Source: Alistipes communis
GTDB lineage: Bacteria > Bacteroidota > Bacteroidia > Bacteroidales > Rikenellaceae
Direction: 5' to 3'
Assembly (NCBI RefSeq): GCF_006542665.1
Contig: NZ_AP019735.1
Coordinates: 1,364,001 to 1,428,000, forward strand
DNA: 64,000 nt
Both the position numbers and the translations under genes were made by a program. Below the pieces are notes generated by a model, which did not search any database, was not told the origin of the DNA, and was given only the letters and a program-made list of their open reading frames with translations. Positions 1 to 8,022 of the stretch are shown in pieces. How positions within the stretch are numbered: position 1 is the first letter of the stretch; every line of letters starts with the position of its first letter.

Positions 1-638
1 CGGTGATCGTTTCGATGGGCGCCTATGCAGCCAGCGGCGGATACTACATCTCCGCTCCGGCGGATGCCATCGTAGCCGACCGGCTCACGCTGACGGGTTC
101 GATCGGCGTATTCGGCATGTTGCTCGATGCGGGCGACGCCATGGAGCGGAAATTGGGCGTCACCGTCGATGCGGTCAAGAGTAACCGCTCGGCCGATTTG
201 AGCATCTTCCGCGGACTGACTCCGACCGAGCGCGCCATGATGCTCAAAAGCGTGGATCGGGTCTACGAGACCTTTACGAACCTGGTCGCCGAAGGACGCA
301 ATCTGCCCGTCGAGAAAGTGCTCGATATTGCAGGCGGGCGCGTATGGAGCGGCGTCGATGCGCTCGAAATCGGGTTGATCGACTCTTACGGCGGCTTGAA
401 GAGCGCCATTGCCGTTGCGGTCGACAAGGCCGGCCTGGGCGAGGAGTACTTCATCGAGGAAGTGCGCGAAGCGCCGCAGGGGCTGGCCGCCATTCTGGCC
501 GCCCTCAACGCGCAGGTCGAGGCACACGTCGAACACACGGAGCTTTTCGATCTCTACGACGAGTACCGCCACGTCCGCAACGCGCTTTCGCAGCAGGGTG
601 TCCTGACCTATTGTCCCTACGTCTTCTCGTTCGAGTAG
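1..638 (+). CDS. sppA: S49 family signal peptide peptidase (SppA), C-terminal part
   Basis: The frame is open from the window edge, so only the last ~212 residues are present and the N-terminus lies upstream. The visible AASGGYY motif (about residues 9-15 of the fragment) contains the Ser nucleophile of the S49 family; GSIGVFGM and VWSGVDALEIGLID are further family signatures around the protease core. SppA-type enzymes are membrane-bound and degrade cleaved signal peptides at the periplasmic face. In the long (67 kDa) form the general-base Lys sits in the N-terminal half, which cannot be checked here. The gene runs convergently toward the BACON lipoprotein gene at 715, with a shared hairpin between them. 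Family assignment is secure; SppA rather than another S49 member is likely. Confidence 0.9.
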   Translation, partial: VIVSMGAYAASGGYYISAPADAIVADRLTLTGSIGVFGMLLDAGDAMERKLGVTVDAVKSNRSADLSIFRGLTPTERAMMLKSVDRVYETFTNLVAEGRNLPVEKVLDIAGGRVWSGVDALEIGLIDSYGGLKSAIAVAVDKAGLGEEYFIEEVREAPQGLAAILAALNAQVEAHVEHTELFDLYDEYRHVRNALSQQGVLTYCPYVFSFE

Positions 639-660
639 CGCGTTCGTATTCCGAAACGGG

Positions 661-698
661 ATTCACCCCTGCCGCAGCATGTCGCGGCAGGGGTGAAT
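661..698. terminator. Hairpin between convergent genes
   Basis: Perfect 15-bp arms, attcacccctgccgc (661-675) and gcggcaggggtgaat (684-698), with an 8-base loop. It lies between the sppA stop and the stop of the minus-strand lipoprotein gene. Neither side has a strong T run, so the terminator role is inferred from position. A closely similar hairpin occurs at 481-514 bases past 60000 (60481-60514). Confidence 0.6.
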
Positions 699-714
699 TC
701 GTAAGGGAAAGGGC

Positions 715-1965
715 TCAAAGAGGCGACGATCCGGCGTCGCGGACGAGATTGGTAAATTCGACGGTACCGGCATAGCTGCCTGCGATCGTATGCGGCCGGG
801 CCTCGTTGTCGTCGACGAAGCGGTAGACGATCGAATATCTCTTTCCGTTGCGTTCGACGACGATTTCTCCCTCCGTACAGGGAGCCATTTCGGTCAGCCG
901 TACCTGGTTCGCTTCATTGGTCAACATTCGGTACCAGCTTCCTTCGAAGAGCGGATCGCCGCCGGAAGGCCGGATCAGGGTGCCGGCTATGACCGCTCCT
1001 TCGCCGAGTTCCGGTAAATCGGGCGACGTATTCCCTTCTCCGGCGATCGCATACCGACCCTCGATCGCACCCGTCCGTTGCGTATCGGCGCCGACGCACA
1101 GCGTCAGCATCAAGTTATCGATTTCATGCTGCGCAAGGTCGCCGTAAAGATTCAGTTGCAGCAGCCGCAGCGTATTCGGCAGTCGGTCGTCGGCATAGAA
1201 GGTCGCGCTCGCGACGGCGAGCGAAGGGCGTACGTCGCGTTCGAGGGTGGAGAGCGGTGAAGACGATTCGGAGTGTGCCGCCTGTGTCACGGAGACTTCG
1301 AAAGGTTCGGCGTCTTCTCCTGTGAACAGAATCGTCGCCGAACGCGGCGAAGCCGTTCGGTTGGGCATGGCTGTCGCCCGGAGCGTCGCGTCGTTGTCGC
1401 TCGTGATCGTTATCCACGCGGCTTCGCAGGTCGCCGTCCACGCGGCGGCATCGGTCGTGACGACCAAGTCGAACGACTCTCCGTCGGCTTTGAATGTCAG
1501 CGAGGAGGGTTCGACACTCAGCGAAGGGGTGTGGGACTCCCCGAAAGCCTTCTGTTCGACCGGTATCGTGACGGTGCCGGCGTCGTTGCCGCTCACGCGG
1601 ATCGAAGCGGTGCGCCGTGCATCCGTTTCATTGGATGTCGCGGAGATACGGATGGAAAAGTTACCGGCACCTCCTCCGAGCGAGCCGTGCGGACTGCCGT
1701 CGGAAGATTCCACTTTTATCGTCAGCCATTCGCTCGGCGATTCGATTTTCCATTCGGCGGTTGTCGTCGCGAGGTTCAGAACGAGAGTTCCTCCCTCCGC
1801 ATCGAAGACCAGCGTATCGGGCGTGACGCTCAATGGCGGCGCAGAAGCGTCGGGCGGTTGTGGATCGTAACGGAGCGTAGTGCTGTCGCCGCATCCGCCC
1901 GCGACGGCGCAGACGATGCAGAGAAGGCGCTTTGCAAGTCTTGCTTGAACGGTTTTCGTGTTCAT
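715..1965 (-). CDS. BACON-domain surface lipoprotein
   Basis: 416 residues. The N-terminus has a basic start, a hydrophobic stretch (LLCIVCAVAGG) and a lipobox-like AGGC, followed by a polar GDSTT tail, so it should be a lipoprotein. Two BACON-type all-beta repeats follow (roughly 43-138 and 146-231), each opening with a 'L.V.P..L.F.A.G' strand and closing with '..V.Q.A'. BACON modules are common in Bacteroidetes surface proteins and often bind carbohydrate or mucin-like ligands. The remaining ~165 residues form a separate C-terminal region (ATFYADDRLPNTLRLLQL onward) that I do not recognise. A TAnnTTTG-type box lies just upstream. The ligand cannot be predicted. Confidence 0.75.
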   Translation of the reverse strand: MNTKTVQARLAKRLLCIVCAVAGGCGDSTTLRYDPQPPDASAPPLSVTPDTLVFDAEGGTLVLNLATTTAEWKIESPSEWLTIKVESSDGSPHGSLGGGAGNFSIRISATSNETDARRTASIRVSGNDAGTVTIPVEQKAFGESHTPSLSVEPSSLTFKADGESFDLVVTTDAAAWTATCEAAWITITSDNDATLRATAMPNRTASPRSATILFTGEDAEPFEVSVTQAAHSESSSPLSTLERDVRPSLAVASATFYADDRLPNTLRLLQLNLYGDLAQHEIDNLMLTLCVGADTQRTGAIEGRYAIAGEGNTSPDLPELGEGAVIAGTLIRPSGGDPLFEGSWYRMLTNEANQVRLTEMAPCTEGEIVVERNGKRYSIVYRFVDDNEARPHTIAGSYAGTVEFTNLVRDAGSSPL

Positions 1966-1982
1966 TTCAGGTCGTTTTCGAA

Positions 1983-1990
1983 CAAAAATA
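1983..1990 (-). promoter_or_regulatory. Bacteroidetes -7 box (TATTTTTG)
   Basis: CAAAAATA on the plus strand reads TATTTTTG on the minus strand, matching TAnnTTTG, 18 bases upstream of the lipoprotein start. No clear TTTG -33 box at the usual spacing, and the distance to the start codon is short. Confidence 0.35.
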
Positions 1991-2110
1991 ATGAGAATTT
2001 GTTTGAAAACGATATAAAATAATATAAAAAGACGTTAAAATAACTGTTTTGGTTTATGGGATCGGATGCCGGATGTATGCGACGGCGTTCCGGATTTCCG
2101 CAGAAATAAA

Positions 2111-2152
2111 GCGAGCGCTCCGTCTGCAAATAGTTGCAGACGGAGCGCTCGC
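2111..2152 (-). terminator. Long perfect hairpin with T-rich tail
   Basis: Arms gcgagcgctccgtctgcaa (2111-2129) and ttgcagacggagcgctcgc (2134-2152) are perfectly complementary over 19 bp with a 4-base loop. Read on the minus strand the stem is followed by TTTATTT, so it fits a rho-independent terminator for the PepSY-like gene that stops at 2194. Confidence 0.8.
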
Positions 2153-2193
2153 TTGCGGACAGAGGTCGGGGAATTCATCCGGAAACCGGTGTG

Positions 2194-2748
2194 CTATCGC
2201 GAGTTGCCGTGGTGCCGCATCATGCGGTCACCGGAGCCTTTCGTCCGTGTGCCGGCCATGTGTTGCCGGAGGTTGTGCTCGTCCGAATCGAAGAGCAGCT
2301 CCGTCTGATCGGCGAGCCGCACCGAAATTCCGTTGCGTTCGAGCCCGATGTCGGTGACGGTCTGGCCCGGGTATTTGTTCTTCACATAGTCGGCGACCTG
2401 TTGAGGAATCAGCTTCATCGGGATGCCGTCGGCACTCTCGATGTCGGTCCATGCACCGTTTTGCGAAAACATGATTTCATCGCCGTTGTCGAGCCGCACC
2501 TTGTAGGCGAAGAGGTGCGCCGAAGGGTCGAAGCGGATGCGTTCGACACGGTCTTTTGCGTAGAAGTCGCGGATGAAGGCCTGTGCGGCTTCGGGCAGCG
2601 CATCGAATTTTACCGTGCGGTTTTCGACCATCCGCCCTTTCATGGGCGTCCGGTCGGGGCGTTTGTCGTCGTCGGGAGCGTTTGCCGCCGCCGTTGCGGC
2701 CGTCGTGAAGACGAAGAGTGCGGCGGCCGTCAGAATCCAGTTTTTCAT
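2194..2748 (-). CDS. PepSY-like periplasmic protein
   Basis: 184 residues with a clean signal peptide (MKNWILTAAALFVFTTAATAAA). The mature part has two related segments: one near 'VKFDALPEAAQAFIRDFY.KDRVERIR' and one near 'IPQQVADYVKNKYPGQTVTDIGLERNG'. This is the pattern of the Bacteroidetes 'putative beta-lactamase-inhibitor-like, PepSY-like' family, in which a short helix is followed by a small beta sheet. Such proteins are periplasmic and their ligand is unknown; the name reflects fold similarity and not beta-lactamase inhibition. The His/Met/Arg-rich tail (RMMRHHGNSR) is unusual and might touch metal, but this is speculation. A strong terminator hairpin lies just downstream. Confidence 0.8.
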   Translation of the reverse strand: MKNWILTAAALFVFTTAATAAANAPDDDKRPDRTPMKGRMVENRTVKFDALPEAAQAFIRDFYAKDRVERIRFDPSAHLFAYKVRLDNGDEIMFSQNGAWTDIESADGIPMKLIPQQVADYVKNKYPGQTVTDIGLERNGISVRLADQTELLFDSDEHNLRQHMAGTRTKGSGDRMMRHHGNSR

Positions 2749-2796
2749 AGTCGTATGATTTTAAGACGTTGACCGCTGTCGTCCAAATACCGCACC

Positions 2797-2831
2797 AAAA
2801 ACGGCGGGACGGGGCATCGCACCCCGTCCCG
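2797..2831 (-). terminator. Rho-independent terminator of the esterase gene
   Basis: Arms cgggacgggg (2805-2814) and ccccgtcccg (2822-2831), 7-base loop. On the minus strand it ends in GTTTTTGG, 20-odd bases past the esterase stop codon. Confidence 0.8.
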
Positions 2832-2852
2832 TCGTCGTACAGCCGCCGCGGA

Positions 2853-3725
2853 CTATTTCACGAACCGGCCGAAGAAATGCCATATCTCTTCGGAGGTGTC
2901 CATATCCTTCTCGGCCCAACTGTGGCCGCCGTCTACGACCTCGTAGAGCCAGACTTCGTTGCCGCCGGTGCCCCCGACGAAGCGGTGCGCCACCACGGGA
3001 TGCCGCCGCAGGGCCAGCGTATCGGTCTGTTCGCGCACGCAGCGGTTGGCGGCGACCCAGTAGCCGACGGCGATCTCGACGGGCAGGTAGGCGCCCCAGC
3101 CGCCCTTGTTTTCCAGATCGCCCTCCCACGCGGAGGTGCGATCTTCGGTACCGTGGATCTCGAAGAGCGGGATCGGCGCCGGCGTGTCGCAGTCGCGGTA
3201 CATCCATTCCAGCGTCAGTCCCGAAACCGGTGCGACGGCAGCGAAGACGTCGGGACGGGAGTAGGCGAGCAGGTAACACATCTCGCCGCCGTTCGACATG
3301 CCGGTACAGAACGTGTTTTTCCGGCTCAGGCCGTACTTGTCCTGCAACAGACCGGCCAGTTCGCAGAGGAACGACACGTCGTCGACGGTCATGTCGGCCT
3401 GGAACGGGTACCCGACGTTCCAGCAGGTTTTGCCGCGGCCGTCCTTCATGCCCTGCGGGTAGCAGACGGCGAAGCCGTGGCGGTCGGCCGCTTCGTTCAT
3501 GCCGTAGCGGTCGAGGTTGAAATTGCCTCCGTAGCCGTGCAGCACGAAGACGAGCGGCGCGTCGTCGGGCACTCCTTCGGGCAGATAGAGGCGGTAGGTG
3601 CGTTCTAGTCCGTCGACCGTGCAGGTCTCGACGGTCATCCCGGCGGGTCTCGGCGAGGAGGTTCCGAAGGCCGAAAGGGAATACGACAGCATCAGCAGAA
3701 TGCCGATCGGAAGAATACGTTTCAT
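2853..3725 (-). CDS. Secreted LpqC-type polyester/feruloyl esterase-like hydrolase
   Basis: 290 residues with an N-terminal signal peptide (MKRILPIGILLMLSYSLSAFG). It is an alpha/beta hydrolase of the PHB depolymerase / LpqC group: the oxyanion-hole motif VLHGYGG at about 61-67, the nucleophile elbow GMSNGG with Ser144, the acid in HGTED (Asp195) and the base in DGGHSW (His268). All three catalytic residues are therefore present. Relatives cleave short-chain polyesters, acetyl-xylan or feruloyl esters outside the cytoplasm; in a gut Bacteroidales a plant-glycan ester is more plausible than polyhydroxybutyrate, but the substrate is an inference. It has its own terminator, and a TATATTTA sequence on the minus strand (3747-3754) may be its -7 box. 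Confidence 0.85.
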   Translation of the reverse strand: MKRILPIGILLMLSYSLSAFGTSSPRPAGMTVETCTVDGLERTYRLYLPEGVPDDAPLVFVLHGYGGNFNLDRYGMNEAADRHGFAVCYPQGMKDGRGKTCWNVGYPFQADMTVDDVSFLCELAGLLQDKYGLSRKNTFCTGMSNGGEMCYLLAYSRPDVFAAVAPVSGLTLEWMYRDCDTPAPIPLFEIHGTEDRTSAWEGDLENKGGWGAYLPVEIAVGYWVAANRCVREQTDTLALRRHPVVAHRFVGGTGGNEVWLYEVVDGGHSWAEKDMDTSEEIWHFFGRFVK

Positions 3726-3819
3726 TTCGGATGGATTTAGGTCGTGTAAATATAGGGATTCTTTTCCGGAAAGCGAATGCGGGAGCCTAGCTTTGTCGCC
3801 GTCCCGTGCCGTAAGAAAG

Positions 3820-3851
3820 CCCCGAAAGTCTCCGCGGAGGGACTTTCGGGG
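3820..3851 (-). terminator. Hairpin downstream of the M13 peptidase gene
   Basis: Arms ccccgaaagtc (3820-3830) and gactttcgggg (3841-3851). On the minus strand the stem is followed by CTTTCTT, a weak T-rich tail, 28 bases after the peptidase stop codon. Confidence 0.7.
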
Positions 3852-3878
3852 TGGTTGCGTACCGGATTTTCGGAGAGG

Positions 3879-5921
3879 TTACCAGATGATCACGCGCTCC
3901 TCGACGGGCATGTACATCGCGCCGTCGGTGATCGAGAAGGCATCGTAAAAGTCTTGCAGGTTGCGCAGCGTGGCGTCGACGCGCCACTTGCCCAGCGAGT
4001 GTACGTCGAGCTTGGTGAGACGTGCGATCTCTTCGTCGCGGATGTTCTGCGCCCAGAGTTGTGCGTAGGCCAGATAGAAGCGTTGTTCGGGGGTGAAGCC
4101 GTCGATCGGTGCGGGCTTCTCCTTGCCTTCGAGCGAATTGTGGTAGGCCGTGTAGGCGACGCGCAGACCGCCCTGGTCGGCGATGTTCTCGCCCAGGCAG
4201 AGCGCGCCGTTGGCGAAGAGGGCCGGTTGATCCCCCTTGGCGGGCAGTACCTCGATCGCATCGAACTGCTTGACCAGAATGTCGGTCTTGGCCTTGAACG
4301 CGGCAGCGTCCTCTTCGGTCCACCAGTTGTTCATGTTGCCGTCCTTGTCGAAGTTGCGGCCCTGGTCGTCGAATCCGTGGGTCATCTCGTGGCCGATCAC
4401 CACGCCGATGGCGCCGTAGTTGACCGCGTCATCGGCATCGGGGTTGTAGAACGGCGGCTGGAGAATGGCCGCAGGGAAGCAGATCTCGTTGGTCGTGGGA
4501 TTGTAGTAGGCGTTGACCGTCTGCGGCGACATGAGCCATTCGTCCTTGTCGACCGGCTTGCCGAACTTGCGCAGATTGTCGAGCGTGCCCCACAGGCTCG
4601 CGGCCTTGATGTTCTGCCAGTAGCTCTCGGAGGGATCGATCGTGAGCGTCGAATAGTCCTTCCACTTGTCGGGATAGCCGATCTTGACGTGGAACGACGC
4701 CAGCTTCTCCTGCGCCTTGGCCTTCGTGGCGTCCGACATCCAGTCGAGAGCGGCGATGTGCTCGCCGAGCGCCGTTTGCAGGTTCCCGACCAGTTCGAGC
4801 ATCCGCTCCTTGTCCTTGGCAGGGAAGTATTTGGCGACGTACATCTCGCCTACGGCCTCGCCCAACACCGAGTTGGGGATCGACATGGCGCGTTTCCAGC
4901 GGGGACGCTGCTCCTCCTTGCCGGCCATCTGACGGCCGAAGAAGTCGAACGAAGCGGCATAGAAGTCGTCGCTCAGGTAGGATGCCGCGCTGGTGAGGTA
5001 TTGAGCGGCCAGGTAGTAGCGCAGCGTCTCGATCGGGGTCTGTTTGACCAGTTTGTTCATCCCCTCGAAGAAACTCGGCTGTCCGACGATGGCACGGTCG
5101 ATCCCTGCGACCTGTACCTTGCCCAGTTCATCGAAAAGCACCTCCCAGTCGATGGCGTCGTATCTCTTTTTGAGGTCGGCGACGCTCATCGGATTGTAGC
5201 TGCGGGCGATGTCGCGCAACTCGACGTTCGACCACGAGGCGCGGGCCAGTTCGGTTTCGAAGGCCACGACGTCGGCTGCGGCCCGCTTCGCCTCGGCCTC
5301 CTCCGTGCCCGAAAGGACGAAGAGTTTGGCGAGCAGCTCCTCGTAGCCTTTTTTCAGGGCGGCGTTCGACTCTTCGAGGTAGTAGTCGCGGTTACCCATG
5401 CCCAGACCGCTCTGTTCGAGGTAGAAGGCGTTGGTGTTGCTGTCCATCAGGTCGGCCATCACGCCGAAGGCGAAGAGCGGATTGCCCACGTCGAGCATCA
5501 TCTCCGTGAGCGCCTTGGTCAGCGTGGGTCCCTTTTCGACCTGCATGATCGCGGCCAGGTCGGCCTTGACCGGTTCGGCGCCCTCCTTGTTCAGACGTAC
5601 CGAATCGAGCCCCATTTTGTAGAGGTCGGAGATCTTCTGGTCGACCGAACCCGGCGCGGCCTCGATCTTGGTCATCTCCTGAAAGAGGTCGTTGATGCGC
5701 ACCTCGTTGTTCTCGCGCAGTACGTCGAACGAGCCGAAGCGCGAGAATTCGGGTTTCAGCGGGTTCTTGGCCTGCCATCCGCCGGTGGCGTACTGGTAGA
5801 AACCTTCGTTCGGGGCTACCGACAGGTCGAAATTCGACGGGTCGATGGCCGGCGTTTTGGCTGTTTTGTCGTTGCAACTCATCATACAGGCGAGCGTTGC
5901 AAAAAGAATGACTTTTTTCAT
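3879..5921 (-). CDS. M13 (neprilysin/PepO-like) zinc metallopeptidase, lipoprotein
   Basis: 680 residues from the chosen start MKKVILFATLACMMSCND, which gives a proper lipoprotein signal (lipobox MMSC); an upstream in-frame Met adds a non-signal extension and is unlikely. The N-terminal two thirds match Peptidase_M13_N (FYQYATGGW near the start). The catalytic domain has NAYYNPTTNEICFPAAILQ, the zinc site HEMTH (His511, Glu512, His515), and the third ligand/structural motif GENIADQGG at about 577. These are all the residues needed for an active enzyme. M13 enzymes are zinc endopeptidases that cut peptides of limited size; in Bacteroidetes they act in the periplasm or at the surface on host or dietary peptides. 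Length and motifs are typical. Confidence 0.95.
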   Translation of the reverse strand: MKKVILFATLACMMSCNDKTAKTPAIDPSNFDLSVAPNEGFYQYATGGWQAKNPLKPEFSRFGSFDVLRENNEVRINDLFQEMTKIEAAPGSVDQKISDLYKMGLDSVRLNKEGAEPVKADLAAIMQVEKGPTLTKALTEMMLDVGNPLFAFGVMADLMDSNTNAFYLEQSGLGMGNRDYYLEESNAALKKGYEELLAKLFVLSGTEEAEAKRAAADVVAFETELARASWSNVELRDIARSYNPMSVADLKKRYDAIDWEVLFDELGKVQVAGIDRAIVGQPSFFEGMNKLVKQTPIETLRYYLAAQYLTSAASYLSDDFYAASFDFFGRQMAGKEEQRPRWKRAMSIPNSVLGEAVGEMYVAKYFPAKDKERMLELVGNLQTALGEHIAALDWMSDATKAKAQEKLASFHVKIGYPDKWKDYSTLTIDPSESYWQNIKAASLWGTLDNLRKFGKPVDKDEWLMSPQTVNAYYNPTTNEICFPAAILQPPFYNPDADDAVNYGAIGVVIGHEMTHGFDDQGRNFDKDGNMNNWWTEEDAAAFKAKTDILVKQFDAIEVLPAKGDQPALFANGALCLGENIADQGGLRVAYTAYHNSLEGKEKPAPIDGFTPEQRFYLAYAQLWAQNIRDEEIARLTKLDVHSLGKWRVDATLRNLQDFYDAFSITDGAMYMPVEERVIIW

Positions 5922-5943
5922 CTGGGTTCTTTGTTTTAAACAT

Positions 5944-5978
5944 GAAAGAGCCGCCTTCGGCAGAAGGACAGCTCTTTC
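5944..5978 (-). terminator. Hairpin downstream of pgk
   Basis: Arms gaaagagc (5944-5951) and gctctttc (5971-5978) enclose a second stem, ccttc/gaagg (5954-5958 with 5963-5967). It lies between the pgk stop and the M13 gene start on the minus strand. The following T tract is weak. Confidence 0.55.
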
Positions 5979-6000
5979 GGACATCAGCGTTCGGGACGCA

Positions 6001-7254
6001 TTATTTCTTGCAGATAGCGGCTACGCCCGGAAGTTCCTTGCCCTCGATGGCTTCGAGCAGCGCGCCGCCGCCGGTCGAGATGTAGGATACCTGATCGGCC
6101 ATGCCGAACTTGTTGATGCATGCCACCGAGTCGCCGCCGCCGATGAGCGAGAAAGCGCCCTCGGCCGTCGCCTTGGCGATCGCTTCGGCGATCGCGCGCG
6201 ATCCTTCGGCGAACTTGTCGAACTCGAATACGCCGGCAGGGCCGTTCCACAGAATGGTCTTGGCGCCTTCGATCGCGGCGGCGAAAGCCTTGCGCGATGC
6301 GGGACCGGCATCCATGCCCTCCCAGCCGTCGGGGATGTCGTTCACGGGGCAGATCTGCGTATTGGCGTCGTTCGAGAAGGCGTCGGCCGCCACGCAGTCG
6401 GTGCCCAGCACCAGATTCACGCCTTTGGCCTTGGCCTTGGCGATGATGTCGAGCGCCAGTTGCAGTTTGTCGTCCTCGCAGATCGAGTTGCCGATCTTGC
6501 CGCCCTGCGCCTTGGCGAAGGTGAAGGTCATGCCGCCGCAGAGGATCAGGTTGTCGACCTTGTCCATCAGGTTTTCGATGATGCCGATCTTGGTCGATAC
6601 CTTCGAGCCGCCCATGATGGCCGTGAAGGGACGTTTGATGTCGCTCAGGATGTTGTCGACGGCTTTCACCTCCTTCTCCATGAGGTAGCCCAGCATCTTG
6701 TTGCCGGCGTCGAAGTAGTCGGCGATCACGGCCGTCGAGGCGTGCTTGCGGTGCGCCGTTCCGAAGGCGTCGTTGATATAGCAGTCGGCGTACGAAGCCA
6801 GCGTCTTGGCGAACTCCTTCTGCGAAGCCTTCATCGCCTTCTTGGCCTCCTCGTAGGCGGGATCCTCCTTCTCGATGCCCACGGGCTTGCCCTCCTCTTC
6901 GGGGTAGAAGCGGAGGTTTTCGAGCATCAGCGCCTCGCCCGGTTTGAGCGCCGCAGCGGCCTCGGCAGCCTTGGCGCAGTCGGGAGCGAACTTGACGGGC
7001 ACGCCCAGTTTTTCGCTCACGGCGTCGACGATCTGGCTCAGCGAGAACTTGGGGTTGACCTTGCCTTTGGGCTTGCCCATGTGCGACATGATGACGAGGC
7101 TGCCGCCGTCGGCGAGCACCTTTTTCAGCGTGGGAAGCGCCCCGCGGATGCGGGTGTCGTCGGTGATTTTACCGTTTTCATCCAGAGGCACGTTGAAGTC
7201 CACGCGGACGATCGCGCGTTTGCCCTTGAAATCGTAAGAATCGATTGTTGCCAT
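6001..7254 (-). CDS. pgk: Phosphoglycerate kinase
   Basis: 417 residues, the normal length for the family. It opens with YDFKGKRAIVRVDFNVPLDENGKI (split here only for description: the PGK signature RVDFNVP is at about 17-23), then the substrate-binding SHMGKPKG, the hinge MLENLRFYPEEEG, FGTAHRKHAST, the GGSKVSTKIG motif and the nucleotide-binding WNGPAGVFE and GGGDSVA near the C-terminus. It catalyses 1,3-bisphosphoglycerate + ADP to 3-phosphoglycerate + ATP in cytoplasmic glycolysis. It appears to be a single-gene unit with its own upstream box and downstream hairpin. No anomalies. Confidence 0.99.
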   Translation of the reverse strand: MATIDSYDFKGKRAIVRVDFNVPLDENGKITDDTRIRGALPTLKKVLADGGSLVIMSHMGKPKGKVNPKFSLSQIVDAVSEKLGVPVKFAPDCAKAAEAAAALKPGEALMLENLRFYPEEEGKPVGIEKEDPAYEEAKKAMKASQKEFAKTLASYADCYINDAFGTAHRKHASTAVIADYFDAGNKMLGYLMEKEVKAVDNILSDIKRPFTAIMGGSKVSTKIGIIENLMDKVDNLILCGGMTFTFAKAQGGKIGNSICEDDKLQLALDIIAKAKAKGVNLVLGTDCVAADAFSNDANTQICPVNDIPDGWEGMDAGPASRKAFAAAIEGAKTILWNGPAGVFEFDKFAEGSRAIAEAIAKATAEGAFSLIGGGDSVACINKFGMADQVSYISTGGGALLEAIEGKELPGVAAICKK

Positions 7255-7407
7255 AATGCGTTGAATTTTAAAGTATATCTTAATGCGTTGAATCCCATTC
7301 TCTTGTCAAATTCGGGTTTCGAGCCGGCGCCGGAGCCTCCCGCTGCCCGATGCGGCGGAATCCGCAGGCGGTCGCCGTCTTCGTCCGGCGGCTCCGGTCG
7401 CGTCCCG

Positions 7408-7415
7408 CAAATGTA
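7408..7415 (-). promoter_or_regulatory. -7 box upstream of pgk (TACATTTG)
   Basis: CAAATGTA on the plus strand; a perfect TAnnTTTG on the minus strand, about 150 bases before the pgk start. No exact TTTG -33 partner. Confidence 0.4.
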
Positions 7416-7711
7416 CGCATTTATTTTCAGAAATACGCACTCGTCTGTTTGTAAAATAACACTGCGGCGGGATTTCCTTACCCTGTTGCGGCGGTGCGTC
7501 CGGTCCGGCTTCGGCTGTTCGGCTTTCCGCACGGCTCGGCCGGGTCGCCGCAGAACTGCTCTATTTGCGGGTCGATGCCTGCGTAGGAGGCATATTGCGG
7601 CAGAGGCTTCGGCCACGGCCGACGAACGAATATTTTTAGCAGAATTTGTCTGTGAACATGTCAGAAATATCCCGCACTTCAATTCGATTTTTCCTGCGAG
7701 GAGCAGTTTTT

Positions 7712-7737
7712 GCCACCTTTTGGTGACAAAAGGTGGC
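7712..7737. repeat. Short inverted repeat, 11-bp perfect arms
   Basis: gccaccttttg (7712-7722) pairs with caaaaggtggc (7727-7737), loop gtga. No coding gene ends here, so it is not an obvious terminator; it opens the structured segment that runs to about 7907. Confidence 0.75.
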
Positions 7738-7770
7738 GCCAAAAGTGTCCGCAGGGCACCTTCGTCGGGA

Positions 7771-7852
7771 TCGGACGGCGGTTCTCACTGAGCGGGCACA
7801 AAAGACTGCGCTGTTTTGCACACCCGCTCCGGGCGCTCGAACCGCTGTCCGA
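7771..7852. repeat. Extended nested inverted repeat
   Basis: tcggacggcggttc (7771-7784) pairs with gaaccgctgtccga (7839-7852) with one G-T wobble, and inside it gagcggg (7790-7796) pairs perfectly with cccgctc (7823-7829). The result is an ~82-base stem-loop with a large head. It could be a dispersed non-autonomous element or a structured RNA. Confidence 0.65.
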
Positions 7853-7965
7853 TCTGATTCCTCCTCCGGTGCAATGCGGAAGTGTTGTGCGCTGCGCGCA
7901 ACCATGATTATTTCATCTCTTGAATTTCATTCTTCTTTTTCTTAGGCTTTTTGATGCGGATTTCG

Positions 7966-7973
7966 TAATTTTG
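7966..7973 (+). promoter_or_regulatory. -7 box upstream of metG (TAATTTTG)
   Basis: Perfect TAnnTTTG, 49 bases before the metG ATG; the nearest upstream TTTG is too close (12 bases) to be a normal -33 box. Confidence 0.5.
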
Positions 7974-8022
7974 TCACATAGTATTTCGAAAAAGAGGAAA
8001 ACGAAGAGAGAAATTCAAGAAT

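Larger units (their letters stand above)
7255..8022. other. 768-base non-coding divergent region, pgk-metG
   Basis: No convincing gene. It holds a -7 box for pgk (7408-7415), a -7 box for metG (7966-7973) and, between about 7700 and 7907, a dense set of inverted repeats that the flanking genes do not explain. Short open frames here have no recognisable protein features. Confidence 0.6.

Noticed and set aside
3777..5939. 720-codon plus-strand open frame
   Set aside because: It lies opposite the M13 peptidase gene, whose protein has all family motifs; the antisense frame is open because of high GC codon bias.
7125..7742. 205-codon minus-strand open frame overlapping the start of pgk
   Set aside because: Its 3' part is the pgk coding region in another frame and its 5' part runs over promoter boxes and hairpins.
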